Positions 35,374 through 43,124 are shown, numbered from the stretch's first letter. The stretch: DNA of 64,000 bases from Mucilaginibacter sp. L294 (GCF_001636615.1 NZ_LGEK01000010.1:1-64000); one strand, 5' to 3'. Translations and numbers: made by a program. The notes: a model not told the origin generated them from the letters alone.

Positions 35374-36264
35374 ATGTTAGATAGCAGAATTCTCATGTCC
35401 GGGAAACGCAAGTACCTGTTCGGATTGATGATACTCTTGTTTATCTCCGTAATCTGCGTGGCTTTCAGTATGGAGGGTAGTGACGATTTTGATATCTCCA
35501 GAAGGGAAGTTTTGCTCCGCAGGATCGGACATGAACTGCTTTTACAGTCGGGCGACAGTACATCAAGGGTGCTTCCGGTAAAAAAGATCGCAGAAAATGA
35601 ATACCAGATCAGGTTTGAGAATGACCTTACTTTTCTACCGGACTCCCTGGTGAATACTACCCAACGTTTGCTGGCCAAAGACCCGCTCGCAGGTGACTAT
35701 GTTGTTAACGTTTTAAACCGGGGCAACTCCAGTGTAGCCTATGGATACGCTATATCTAAAAATAAAAAAGATGACATTGTACCATGCAAAGGAAGAAAGC
35801 AACCCAGAGCATATTACATGATCAACATTAAATTTAAACCAACGGGTATAAATATCGCAAAGAATGGATACCTTCTGGGTAGCCTGCCATTTTTAGCATT
35901 TGTTGGATTCGTTTTTTTTAGATCAGTTAAGCCGCGGAGAGCCTTGCCTGACGGTGGGTATAGTGGCATGTTAACTTTAGGCGCGGTGTTATTCGATGCG
36001 AAGAATCGGAAGCTCATAATAAATGGAAAGACGATAGACCTGACCGGAACTGAAACGCGCCTGCTGCTCATTTTCGCGCTGTCTCCTAACGAGACCATAG
36101 AGCGAAGCCGGCTGCAAAAAGAGATATGGGAAGATGAAGGTGTTATTGTGGGGCGTAGTCTGGATATGTTCATATCAAAACTCAGAAAAAAATTGGAACT
36201 TGATTCGCATATTAACATTGTTGTTATACGCGGCAAAGGATATAAGCTTGAAATTAGCTCTTAA
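35374..36264 (+). CDS. Membrane-anchored winged-helix (OmpR/PhoB-type) regulator
   Basis: A 296-aa protein. TM1 is about residues 14-30 (YLFGLMILLFISVICVAFS), a periplasmic region spans about 31-160, TM2 is about 168-186 (LLGSLPFLAFVGFVFF), and a C-terminal cytoplasmic winged helix covers about 205-296 (LTGTETRLLLIFALSPNETIERSRLQKEIWED, SLDMFISKLRKKLE, IVVIRGKGYKLE). There is no receiver domain, so it is a one-component transmembrane regulator, like ToxR in principle but with the DNA-binding domain at the C-terminus. It diverges from the propeller/YceI/BNR genes and may sense periplasmic signals connected with them. Confidence 0.85.
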   Translation: MLDSRILMSGKRKYLFGLMILLFISVICVAFSMEGSDDFDISRREVLLRRIGHELLLQSGDSTSRVLPVKKIAENEYQIRFENDLTFLPDSLVNTTQRLLAKDPLAGDYVVNVLNRGNSSVAYGYAISKNKKDDIVPCKGRKQPRAYYMINIKFKPTGINIAKNGYLLGSLPFLAFVGFVFFRSVKPRRALPDGGYSGMLTLGAVLFDAKNRKLIINGKTIDLTGTETRLLLIFALSPNETIERSRLQKEIWEDEGVIVGRSLDMFISKLRKKLELDSHINIVVIRGKGYKLEISS

Positions 36265-36280
36265 GAGGTAGCCTCGCCCT

Positions 36281-36320
36281 TTAAAACAACAAAGCCCCGA
36301 TATTGCTATCGAGGCTTTGT
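36281..36320 (-). terminator. Terminator of tRNA-Leu(CAA)
   Basis: ACAAAGCC (36289-36296) pairs with GGCTTTGT (36313-36320), continued inward by CGATA/TATCG after one mismatch. On the minus strand the stem is followed by TTGTTTTAAA. It begins exactly at the last tRNA base. It can also terminate the plus-strand regulator gene. Confidence 0.75.
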
Positions 36321-36399
36321 ACCCAGCGCCGGAGTCGAACCGGCACGGTTTCCCACAGGTGTTTGAGACCAGCGCGTCTACCAATTCCGCCAGCTGGGC
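36320..36399 (-). tRNA. tRNA-Leu (anticodon CAA)
   Basis: Minus-strand cloverleaf. Acceptor stem GCCCAGC/GCTGGGT has one G-U pair, the D-arm has GGTAGACGC, the anticodon loop CTCAAAC gives CAA, and there is a class II variable arm. The T-arm is GCCGG-TTCGACT-CCGGC and the discriminator is A. No CCA is encoded. The anticodon stem has one U-U mismatch at 28-42. Confidence 0.93.
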
Positions 36400-36407
36400 A
36401 TGTTGTA

Positions 36408-36457
36408 ACCAGCTCGTTTACCACCCCGATAGCTATCAGGGCCGCCAGCTGGGCATG
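36408..36457 (-). pseudogene. Duplicated 5' half of tRNA-Leu(CAA) in its own leader
   Basis: Read on the minus strand, 36457 to 36408 repeats the tRNA 5' half (acceptor strand, D-arm and anticodon arm to the loop). About 18 palindromic bases (CCCTGATAGCTATCGGGG) replace the AATT of the D-loop start. The first 16 nt (36442-36457) are identical to 36387-36402. It lies between the tRNA promoter and the intact tRNA, so it would be transcribed as part of the precursor. Confidence 0.7.
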
Positions 36458-36476
36458 CTATTTAAGCGACATTTGC

Positions 36477-37001
36477 TTAGAAGCGGGCTGCAAATGTATC
36501 TAAACTCTCTTTAATTCGCAACAGATATTTTTGCCTGTAATAAATATTTGCAATGTCATTAAGTTTGCTTTCTTTAGCGGTATCGTTCAGGCTTTCGTAA
36601 TCTTTTGTAAGGGTGTCAAGCTCTTCGGTCATATCACCCTCAATGGCAGCTACTTCTGCGCCTATGTGGCCAAATTGTTCGGCGGTTTCAATTTCCATCA
36701 GGCGCTCGTTAATATCCATCATCTCCATCAAAAAATCTGCGGGCAACTGTGGTTTTGCGCCTTCACTAACCAGGTTATGCAGCCTTAAAATGTAATCGAG
36801 CAGTTTATTAGGGTCGCTAAGGGTTTGATAGGCCTTATTATTGAGGGTAGATAGCTCCAGTATTTCCTGCTGTTTGGCGTCGTTCTCATTGGCAAAAAAA
36901 TCGGGATGATATTGCTTGCTTAAAGCGTAAAACTGCTTTTTAAGCTGTGCGGTATCCGGTTTAAACGTTTCGGTTATTCCGTAAAATTCAAAATAATTCA
37001 T
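36477..37001 (-). CDS. hscB: Fe-S cluster assembly co-chaperone HscB
   Basis: A 174-aa J-domain protein. The J domain (about 1-72) contains the H32-P33-D34 motif needed to stimulate the HscA/DnaK ATPase. The C-terminal three-helix domain (about 90-174, MEMMDINERLMEIETAEQ) is the IscU-binding part typical of HscB. Length matches E. coli HscB (171 aa). No other isc genes are adjacent. A -7 box lies only 5 bp before the ATG, implying a nearly leaderless mRNA. Confidence 0.92.
   Translation of the reverse strand: MNYFEFYGITETFKPDTAQLKKQFYALSKQYHPDFFANENDAKQQEILELSTLNNKAYQTLSDPNKLLDYILRLHNLVSEGAKPQLPADFLMEMMDINERLMEIETAEQFGHIGAEVAAIEGDMTEELDTLTKDYESLNDTAKESKLNDIANIYYRQKYLLRIKESLDTFAARF
36491..36521 (-). 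promoter_or_regulatory. Promoter of tRNA-Leu(CAA)
   Basis: On the minus strand, TTG (complement of 36519-36521), then 20 bp, then TACATTTG (36491-36498), which matches the Bacteroidetes -33/-7 consensus. It lies inside the 3' end of hscB. Transcription would start near 36484 and include the half-tRNA copy. Confidence 0.55.
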
Positions 37002-37006
37002 CGGTA

Positions 37007-37014
37007 CAAAAATA
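37007..37014 (-). promoter_or_regulatory. -7 element of hscB, near-leaderless
   Basis: On the minus strand TATTTTTG, an exact TAnnTTTG match, is separated from the hscB ATG by 5 bp (TACCG). Transcription would begin at or next to the start codon. The same arrangement is seen at copA (52957-52964). Confidence 0.55.
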
Positions 37015-37064
37015 CAAATTTTTGGTGGCCGAAATTTACTTTACCTTAGCCTAACCACAAAACG

Positions 37065-37853
37065 ATGCCTGTATTTTACGATCAGATGAACAAAGCTGTG
37101 CAGTTGCAGCAAACGCCAAAAAGGATCATATCCATTGTGCCCTCGCAGACCGAGCTACTGTTTGACCTGGGGTTGGACGAACGGATCGTAGGTGTAACCA
37201 AATTTTGCATCCATCCGGCAGATAAAGTAAAACATATAGCCAAAATAGGGGGCACCAAGCAATTAAATATCCAGGCAATACACAACCTGCAGCCCGATCT
37301 GATCATCGCTAATAAAGAAGAGAACGGGCAAAGCCAGGTAGAAGAGCTGATGCGGCATTACCCGGTTTGGATAAGCGATATCCAAAACCTGCCCACCGCG
37401 CTTGATATGATAACTAAGGTAGGAGAGATAACGGGCACGGAAACGAAAGCCGGGGAGCTTATAAATAAAATCGCTAAGCAGTTCCGCGCGTTGCAACCGG
37501 CCCGGCCTAAACTACAGGTAATGTACCTGATATGGCGCAAACCATACATGGCTGCAGGCCACGGTACGTTTATAAATAACATGCTACAACTATGCGGTTT
37601 TGAAAACGTGGTGAATACCCTGCGCTACCCTGAACTAAGCGCTGATGCTATAATAGCGGCAAAGCCCGACGTGCTGCTGCTCTCGTCAGAGCCTTATCCG
37701 TTTGCGCAAAAACATATTGATGAGTTTAAGCAGATGCTGCCCGGCGCTAAGATAGAACTGGTGGATGGAGAGCTGTTTTCGTGGTACGGGAGCCGGTTAT
37801 TGCACTCGCCGGGGTACTTTAATGCGCTTATTGATAAATTAACAGCAAAGTAA
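37065..37853 (+). CDS. BtuF-like periplasmic-binding-fold protein without signal peptide
   Basis: A 262-aa protein of the helical-backbone metal/cobalamin receptor class. Motifs are RIISIVPSQTELLFDLGLDERIVGVT (lobe 1), IQAIHNLQPDLIIANKEEN, and in lobe 2 YLIWRKPYMAAGHGTFINNMLQLCGFENV and LSSEPYPFAQKHIDEFK. Homologues bind B12 or siderophores for ABC import. This one begins MPVFYDQ with no signal peptide or lipobox, so as encoded it would stay in the cytoplasm. Cytosolic forms are seen in some Bacteroidota. No permease genes are nearby. Confidence 0.82.
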   Translation: MPVFYDQMNKAVQLQQTPKRIISIVPSQTELLFDLGLDERIVGVTKFCIHPADKVKHIAKIGGTKQLNIQAIHNLQPDLIIANKEENGQSQVEELMRHYPVWISDIQNLPTALDMITKVGEITGTETKAGELINKIAKQFRALQPARPKLQVMYLIWRKPYMAAGHGTFINNMLQLCGFENVVNTLRYPELSADAIIAAKPDVLLLSSEPYPFAQKHIDEFKQMLPGAKIELVDGELFSWYGSRLLHSPGYFNALIDKLTAK

Positions 37854-37907
37854 TGAGGCAGATAAAGAAAAATGTAAAATTCAGTTTTAAAGTTTGCTAC
37901 TAAAAGC

Positions 37908-37915
37908 TATCTTTG
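37908..37915 (+). promoter_or_regulatory. -7 element of tRNA-Leu(UAG)
   Basis: TATCTTTG, an exact TAnnTTTG match, lies 22 bp before the first base of the tRNA. No TTTG is found at the ideal -33 distance. Confidence 0.55.
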
Positions 37916-37937
37916 CACTCTCTGAAAAAAACCAAAC

Positions 37938-38019
37938 GCGGAAGTGGCGTAATTGGTAGCCGCACCAGACTTAGGATCTGGCGCCGCGAGGCGTGGGGGT
38001 TCGAGTCCCTTCTTCCGCA
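37938..38019 (+). tRNA. tRNA-Leu (anticodon UAG)
   Basis: Cloverleaf with acceptor GCGGAAG/CTTCCGC, anticodon stem CCAGA/TCTGG and loop CTTAGGA (anticodon TAG). A class II variable arm (CGCCGCGAGGCGT) and T-arm GGGGG-TTCGAGT-CCCTT are present, with discriminator A. No encoded CCA. Confidence 0.95.
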
Positions 38020-38027
38020 CTAAGTTT

Positions 38028-38063
38028 AAAAGCCGTTAACTGATAAGTTAGCGGCTTTTTTTT
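38028..38063 (+). terminator. Terminator after tRNA-Leu(UAG)
   Basis: AAAGCCGTTAAC pairs with GTTAGCGGCTTT (one G-U) around a 6-nt loop, followed by eight T's. It starts 9 nt after the tRNA. Confidence 0.88.
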
Positions 38064-38114
38064 GTTTCAGCAGGTTCGGTAAATTACTTTATTATGGGAA
38101 GCAATCGCGGGCGC

Positions 38115-38369
38115 TTACTTCGGGAAGGTTTTTTCTGCTATATCTGCAATTACTTTAATCCGGTTTTTATTTTCTATCCGCATTAAAAACTCCATTGGCC
38201 CGCCTTCGGCGCCACAGCCAAAACATTTAAACACATTGCTCTGCGGGATAATAAGCAAAGAGGTGGTTTCATCCTTATGAAATGGGCACTTGCCCTTTAA
38301 TGCCTTTCGGCTGGGTTGCAGTAAAATATATTTAGATGCAATATCAACAAGGTTCATAGAGCTGGTCAT
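38115..38369 (-). CDS. Stand-alone CHC2 zinc-finger (DnaG N-terminal-like) small protein
   Basis: About 84 aa from the ATG at 38369; an upstream ATG at 38417 would add 16 hydrophobic residues. It contains only the primase zinc-binding domain: NLVDIASKYILLQPSRKALKGKCPFHKDETTSLLIIPQSNVFKCFGCGAEGGPMEFLM, with zinc ligands CxxH...CxxC. The catalytic TOPRIM region of DnaG is absent. It could be an accessory replication protein, a mobile-element relic or a DNA-binding regulator. No phage or plasmid genes are next to it. Confidence 0.72.
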   Translation of the reverse strand: MTSSMNLVDIASKYILLQPSRKALKGKCPFHKDETTSLLIIPQSNVFKCFGCGAEGGPMEFLMRIENKNRIKVIADIAEKTFPK

Positions 38370-38575
38370 CAGGTAAAATATGGCCGCAAACGTACCTAAT
38401 AGCTTTTTTAAGGGCAATACTTGTGGAAAAGTATATATTGGAAAAGGTGGAGGGGCTTGATTGTCATATAAAGATTAAAATAAAGTCACCAATTTATCAC
38501 GACTGTGTTTTTTGAATTTTCTTTAAAATGTTTTCCTGACCTTGTCGTCTATACCCTTATAGAAACTTTACAACA

Positions 38576-39271
38576 ATGGAAAACGATTACCTGATGCTGA
38601 ATGATTGCTGCCCCGCTGCAACCAATATAAAACCTGATACTGAAATGGAACTGGCCATTTTATTTATTGATATACGAAACTTTACCCGGCTCATGGAGGT
38701 TCAGTCGAGCCAGTCGGTCATACAGGTGGTTAGGCGCTTGTTTACAGCTTTTAACCAGGTTGTGAAAAATTTTCAGGGTAAGGTGGTTGAGATAGCCGGC
38801 GATAATTTATATGCCGTATTTGGCTTGCAAACTAACGTGCGCGAAGCCGCTAACAATGCTTACCAGGCTGCTATAATGATGTTTAAAACAGTAAACCTGT
38901 TTAACACTGCTTACGCCGAACCTTTTTATGGAGGCCCGCTTGAAATTGGCGTGGGTATTAACACCGGGAAGGTTTTTGTGGGCGAATTTGCCCTTGATGG
39001 GCCGCCTGCCTTATCTGTAATGGGCTTACCGGTAAATATTGCATCAAGGTTACAGGGGAAAACGAAAGAACTAAACAACGACCTGCTCATTTCAGAAGAT
39101 ACTTACCGCCTGCTTGATACAAATGAAACCGTTTTTGAGCAACAAACCGTACGGTTACAGGGTATATCCCAGGGCCAGCAGGTCCGCCTGGCAGGTAAGC
39201 CATATCATACTGGCCATAGCCTGTTAGGTACAAGGCAGGATATGGATTACCTGCTGGCTATCTCCGGCTAA
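38576..39271 (+). CDS. Class III adenylate/guanylate cyclase domain protein
   Basis: A 231-aa soluble protein made almost entirely of one class III cyclase domain (about 20-190). Metal-binding aspartates are in FIDIRNFTRLME and AGDNLYAVFG. The transition-state Asn and Arg are in VMGLPVNIASRLQ, so the active site looks intact. The usual GD before the VN motif reads GL. No sensory or TM domain is attached. It could make cAMP or cGMP, but the substrate-specifying residues are not typical enough to call. Confidence 0.82.
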   Translation: MENDYLMLNDCCPAATNIKPDTEMELAILFIDIRNFTRLMEVQSSQSVIQVVRRLFTAFNQVVKNFQGKVVEIAGDNLYAVFGLQTNVREAANNAYQAAIMMFKTVNLFNTAYAEPFYGGPLEIGVGINTGKVFVGEFALDGPPALSVMGLPVNIASRLQGKTKELNNDLLISEDTYRLLDTNETVFEQQTVRLQGISQGQQVRLAGKPYHTGHSLLGTRQDMDYLLAISG

Positions 39272-39359
39272 TATTTCCTTAATGTCAAAATCCATCCAGC
39301 TGTTATAGCAAGCCAAACAAATTTCCGATATTTGATGTTTAAACATATATATTGTAAAT

Positions 39360-40385
39360 ATGGAAATAGGTGTTGATAGTTTTGCTTCGGCCATGTATGG
39401 TACGGGCAATGCATTGAGCAGTGTTGATGCTATGGCGCAATTATTAGAAAGGATCGAACATGCTGATAAAGTAGGGCTTGATGTTTTCGGTATAGGCGAG
39501 CACCATAAAAAAGAATTTTTAGATTCGGCACCACATGTTATTCTTGCAGCTGCGGCGGCTAAAACCAGCCGAATCCGTTTAACCAGCGCAGTTACTGTAC
39601 TCAGCGCGACTGACCCGGTGCGGGCTTATCAGAATTTCGCCACGCTCGATCTCATCTCTAAAGGCCGTGCCGAAATGGTGGCTGGCCGTGGCTCGTCTGT
39701 TGAAGCTTACCCGCTTTTTGGTTTCAGCCTGAATGATTATGACGCGCTTTTTAGGGAAAAGCTTGATCTTTTACTCAGAATAAATGATAACGAATTTATT
39801 ACCTGGTCGGGCAGGTTTAGGGCGGCCTTAGATAACCAACCCGTTTACCCAAGGGCTTTGCAGCAAAAACTGCCTATATGGTTAGGCGTAGGCGGCACAC
39901 CTGAATCGTTCGCGAGAGCAGGCACTTTGGGCTTGCCTTTAATGGTGGCCGTTATAGGCGGCGAAACCCATAGGTTCCGCCCGTTGGTTGATATTTATCG
40001 CGAAGCAGGTCGCAGGGCCGGTTTTACGCCAGATCAATTAAAGGTGGGGTTACATTCCCCCGGGTATGTTGCCGCTACCGATGAGCAAGCTATAGCCGAT
40101 TATTACCCAGGTTACGCCGAACTATGGACTAAATTAGGGCGGGAGCGGGGCTGGCCACCGGTTACCAAAGGGCAGTTTGATACGCTGATAGCGCCCCAAG
40201 GTGTTTTAGTAGTTGGCGGTCCACAGCAGGTTGCCGAAAAGTTATTAAGGCACAGCGAGGCTTTAGGCGGTGTGGACAGGTTTACCTTCCAGATGGATAA
40301 CGCCGGGTTAACGCACGCGCAATTAATGAGCTCGATCGAACTGATTGGTACAAAAGTTATTCCGTTGCTTAAAAAAGCAGTTTAA
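39360..40385 (+). CDS. LLM-class flavin-dependent oxidoreductase (luciferase-like)
   Basis: A 341-aa bacterial-luciferase-like TIM-barrel protein. Typical motifs are GLDVFGIGEHHKKEFLDSAPHVILAAAAAKTSRIRLTSAVTVLSATDPVRAYQNFATLD (FMN site) and GRAEMVAGRGSSVEAYPLFG, then PIWLGVGGTPESFARAGTLGLPLMVAVIGG. It is likely an FMN-dependent monooxygenase or oxidoreductase with unknown substrate. It ends 17 bp before a strong terminator at 40403 and appears monocistronic. Confidence 0.9.
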   Translation: MEIGVDSFASAMYGTGNALSSVDAMAQLLERIEHADKVGLDVFGIGEHHKKEFLDSAPHVILAAAAAKTSRIRLTSAVTVLSATDPVRAYQNFATLDLISKGRAEMVAGRGSSVEAYPLFGFSLNDYDALFREKLDLLLRINDNEFITWSGRFRAALDNQPVYPRALQQKLPIWLGVGGTPESFARAGTLGLPLMVAVIGGETHRFRPLVDIYREAGRRAGFTPDQLKVGLHSPGYVAATDEQAIADYYPGYAELWTKLGRERGWPPVTKGQFDTLIAPQGVLVVGGPQQVAEKLLRHSEALGGVDRFTFQMDNAGLTHAQLMSSIELIGTKVIPLLKKAV

Positions 40386-40402
40386 AGTTAAGCTATCATA
40401 AT

Positions 40403-40441
40403 AAAAGCCGTTGACTGAAAATAAAGTTAACGGCTTTTTTT
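40403..40441 (+). terminator. Terminator after the LLM oxidoreductase
   Basis: AAAGCCGTTGAC pairs with GTTAACGGCTTT (one G-U), followed by a T-run. The sequence is closely similar to the terminator after tRNA-Leu(UAG). The next gene converges, so it may work in both directions. Confidence 0.85.
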
Positions 40442-40499
40442 GTCCCCGCAGAAAGGGCCCTCTGAAAAGAAACCTACGGCGATGAAAGTATAAACTTCA

Positions 40500-41141
40500 T
40501 TAATTAAACTTATCGCCGTATAAAGCTATAATGATAACAGCTATACAGATCATACAGGAAATAACGACGTTGAGGGTGAAAAACCAAAATCGCTTTTCCT
40601 TAAAGCCTGATGTAATTAGTTTGTTTTTTAATAGTTCAACCTGGATCTCATTAAGCGCCATTTCCTTCCTGATGATCTCTGCGTTTTTAAATTTCTTATT
40701 ATCCTCTGAGGTTACGGGGTACAATATCCAAAGCCGCCCTGCCGATTGCAGGTAGATCATATTAACACCCCAGAACATTCTTTTAATTTGATAGTATTCT
40801 ACAGCTATAGGGTTGTCATTAATCAACACGCCGTTGTACCAGGTAAGGGTTTTACGGCCGTAGGCAAAATATAACAGGCTTAATAAAACAATAACAGGGC
40901 CTATCATAAAGGTGCCGGCATCATGGCCAAAAAATTCAATGATCTTTTTGGCGTAATTTGCTACATAAGGTATTGCACTATAGGCGGCCATCTGGCAAAT
41001 GAATACAATACTCATTAGCCAGAATAATAAGCTGAAGGATAAAAAGGCGCTGCGCAGGTTCCCGCATTTTAAATATACGCTGGGTGCGCTATCCCCGGGG
41101 ATAAAGGTTGAGTTATGGAAAGCCATACCCAATTGTAACAA
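40500..41141 (-). CDS. Hypothetical membrane protein
   Basis: A 213-aa protein of unknown family. Three or four hydrophobic helices are visible: about 32-52 (AFLSFSLLFWLMSIVFICQM), about 78-94 (FMIGPVIVLLSLLYFAYG) and a C-terminal one at about 187-206 (VVISCMICIAVIIIALYG). A soluble segment of about 80 residues lies between them. Translation may start at the internal Met6. No function can be assigned. Confidence 0.6.
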   Translation of the reverse strand: MLQLGMAFHNSTFIPGDSAPSVYLKCGNLRSAFLSFSLLFWLMSIVFICQMAAYSAIPYVANYAKKIIEFFGHDAGTFMIGPVIVLLSLLYFAYGRKTLTWYNGVLINDNPIAVEYYQIKRMFWGVNMIYLQSAGRLWILYPVTSEDNKKFKNAEIIRKEMALNEIQVELLKNKLITSGFKEKRFWFFTLNVVISCMICIAVIIIALYGDKFN

Positions 41142-41166
41142 AAAGTGCTTTTTAAAGTTTTGATGT

Positions 41167-41291
41167 GCCCTGCGTTGACGTACCGTCCTCGCAGGGCCTT
41201 CCGAAAGAGACCCTGCGGCGACAAGAAAGTTTTGTAGGTAACATCGCTTGCTTGAATCCCGTCTTTGCAGGCGCGCGATGTAATGTCCTAC
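41167..41291. repeat. Cluster of intergenic inverted repeats
   Basis: CCCTGCG at 41168-41174 and again at 41211-41217 can each pair with CGCAGGG at 41190-41196, giving two mutually exclusive hairpins. A second palindrome, GTAGG...ACATCGC with GCGATGT...CCTAC, spans 41234-41291. A degenerate relative of the first is at 40447-40486. These look like dispersed non-coding repeats of the genome. Confidence 0.55.
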
Positions 41292-41312
41292 TGTAATAAT
41301 AAAAATCAGGCA

Positions 41313-41669
41313 CTACTCTTTTGTTGCCACGCAAGCTAAATTAATGGTAATTGAGCGCGATCCTGCCCAACAGGTAGCCCTTATAAAACGCGGTGTGCTT
41401 TGTGTAATAAAAAAACGATCGTGTGCTATGGGAAAGTTATTCCATTCAAAAGCACCTTGATCATTCGTTACACAATTCACAAATGGGTTACCGGTGAAAT
41501 GCCAGCCTTCCTCTACCGAAACGGTCAGTTCATAACGTTGAAAAACGGCATTGGCTATAACAGTTATGTTATCAGGCATTGGGCCTTGCCAGCCGGTTTC
41601 ATTGTGGTGATTCACAGTGGTGCATGGCGGACCATAACACATTTTTGTTTCTAACGTAATACTTGCCAT
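41313..41669 (-). CDS. Small hypothetical protein
   Basis: 118 aa with no signal peptide or TM segment. It is rich in aromatic and beta-branched residues and has four to five cysteines (MCYGPPCTTVNHH, NCVTNDQG, ATCWAGS). Predicted beta-rich, but no family is recognised. The start codon follows an AT-rich leader. Coding status is supported only by ORF length and composition. Confidence 0.5.
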   Translation of the reverse strand: MASITLETKMCYGPPCTTVNHHNETGWQGPMPDNITVIANAVFQRYELTVSVEEGWHFTGNPFVNCVTNDQGAFEWNNFPIAHDRFFITQSTPRFIRATCWAGSRSITINLACVATKE

Positions 41670-41872
41670 CTTAATTAAAATTTAAGGTTTAATAAAATTA
41701 GTATAAGCGCATACACAATAAACAACGCTAATTAGTTGCCTTAACAAAATTAAACAAGTGTTAGAAAGGGAATTAGCGTGAAAACACGGTTTATGAAAAG
41801 TGTTTTCACCTATTTGTATTCTTAAAATAGTGTTGGATAACCCTGCGGATGGCAAAAACTGAATAGACTTTT
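41670..41872. other. Intergenic, nothing recognised
   Basis: About 200 bp of AT-rich sequence between two minus-strand genes. A 67-codon minus ORF here has low-complexity composition and no start context, and was not called. Confidence 0.4.
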
Positions 41873-42400
41873 TTAAATACCCCACATGCTTTTACCATCC
41901 TCCAGTCTTTTTTGAAGATCGGTTATTTGCTTATCCCTGTTAAAACAAATATCAAACAGGTACGATGCAATAAAGCCTCCGCACCAAACGGCTATATATG
42001 TTTGGTTAGGATATTGTGATGTTGCAAGGGCGAGAAAGCAAAATACAAAACCAAGTATGGAATAGTAATTTGATTGCTGGGATTTAAGTACATACCCATC
42101 GGATTGGAAATCCATAGTGAAGAAACTTCGGATACGCGGGATCCAAAGAATATAAAAAATGATCTTCTGAAATAGGTTTAGATCGGTCAGGTAGTTTTTT
42201 ACCAGCAATTCATCATTCTGCTGCGGAAAAACAGACTTGTAATTTCTGATCTCGTCATTAGTTACATTTCGCTTCCTTAACTCTGCCAATGCTACAGAAA
42301 CGGCCAGTTCGGTATAACCGTTCTTGTTTGCAACAATCTCTAATAAGTCGATGGTGTCAAACTTAGCATATGCTTCCTGAAGGCTTTCTTGTGTTACCAT
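41873..42400 (-). CDS. Hypothetical membrane protein
   Basis: A 175-aa protein. The N-terminal third is charged and helical (TIDLLEIVANKNGYTELAVSVALAELRKRNVTNDEI), resembling the short regulatory helix region of other Bacteroidota small membrane proteins. Two to three hydrophobic segments follow (FQKIIFYILWIPRI, YSILGFVFCFLALATS, TYIAVWCGGFIASYLF). The C-terminal tail is charged. It is 4 bp downstream of the exonuclease gene, so probably co-transcribed. Function unknown. Confidence 0.6.
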   Translation of the reverse strand: MVTQESLQEAYAKFDTIDLLEIVANKNGYTELAVSVALAELRKRNVTNDEIRNYKSVFPQQNDELLVKNYLTDLNLFQKIIFYILWIPRIRSFFTMDFQSDGYVLKSQQSNYYSILGFVFCFLALATSQYPNQTYIAVWCGGFIASYLFDICFNRDKQITDLQKRLEDGKSMWGI

Positions 42401-42404
42401 TTTC

Positions 42405-43115
42405 TCAAACTATCGTCACATAATCATCCTCAATCAAACTCTCGCCCCGGTAACGCCTGATGAGTTGCGCGGTAGCGATCACATCCTTTTGGCAATAGGT
42501 GCAAATGCGTTCTAAAGCGTTTTCTATCCAGTACACATGGCCAACCTGGCTGCCGTCTATATCATCTTTTGGGGTGGGGATGTTAAATATGGCGGTGAGC
42601 AAGCTTAGAGAGGTGTAGTTTTTATAATCGCCGAATTTCCAAAGCTCCATGGTATCCAGGTGGGGAATCTCCCATGGCTTTTTACCCTGGATCTGTAAAT
42701 GCGGCGGGAATGGTACGCTGTTGATCAGCATCCGGCGGCAAATATACGGCAGATCGAACTCCTTGCCGTTATGCGCGCACAGGATCATGCTTAAGGGTTG
42801 CCCGCTCAGCATCTTGCTAAAATTTTCCAGCAACTCCTTCTCATCGTGCCCCGCGAATGATTTTACACGCAGGCCGGGGTGGTTACCGCCGCTGTTGGTA
42901 AAAATACCTACGGAGATACATACTATCTTGCCAAATTCGGCCCAGATACCGGCACGTTCATAAAATGCTTCGGCGGTTTCCTCGTTACGTACGTTGCGGG
43001 TTTTATTTGCCCATAACTCCTGCATATGTTCAGGCACTTCGCTGTGATTGGCGTATTGCGGTACGGTTTCAATATCCAGTACCATCAGGTTGCTCAGGTC
43101 GTATTGTTCAAGCAT
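42405..43115 (-). CDS. DEDD-family 3'-5' exonuclease (PolB exonuclease-like)
   Basis: A 236-aa protein with the RNase H-like DEDDy exonuclease motifs: Exo I MVLDIETVP, Exo II ILCAHNGKEFDLPYICRR and Exo III YCQKDVIATAQLIRRY. It resembles the predicted 3'-5' exonucleases related to the proofreading domain of PolB. It is likely to trim single-stranded DNA or RNA ends. It lies 9 bp downstream of pbpC on the same strand. Confidence 0.88.
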   Translation of the reverse strand: MLEQYDLSNLMVLDIETVPQYANHSEVPEHMQELWANKTRNVRNEETAEAFYERAGIWAEFGKIVCISVGIFTNSGGNHPGLRVKSFAGHDEKELLENFSKMLSGQPLSMILCAHNGKEFDLPYICRRMLINSVPFPPHLQIQGKKPWEIPHLDTMELWKFGDYKNYTSLSLLTAIFNIPTPKDDIDGSQVGHVYWIENALERICTYCQKDVIATAQLIRRYRGESLIEDDYVTIV

Positions 43116-43124
43116 AGCACTAAG

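Noticed and set aside
36303..36514. Two short plus-strand ORFs over the tRNA-Leu locus
   Set aside because: They translate tRNA sequence and its partial copy, not protein.
41682..41885. 67-codon minus-strand ORF
   Set aside because: AT-rich with cysteine/hydrophobic composition typical of translated intergenic DNA; no start context or family.
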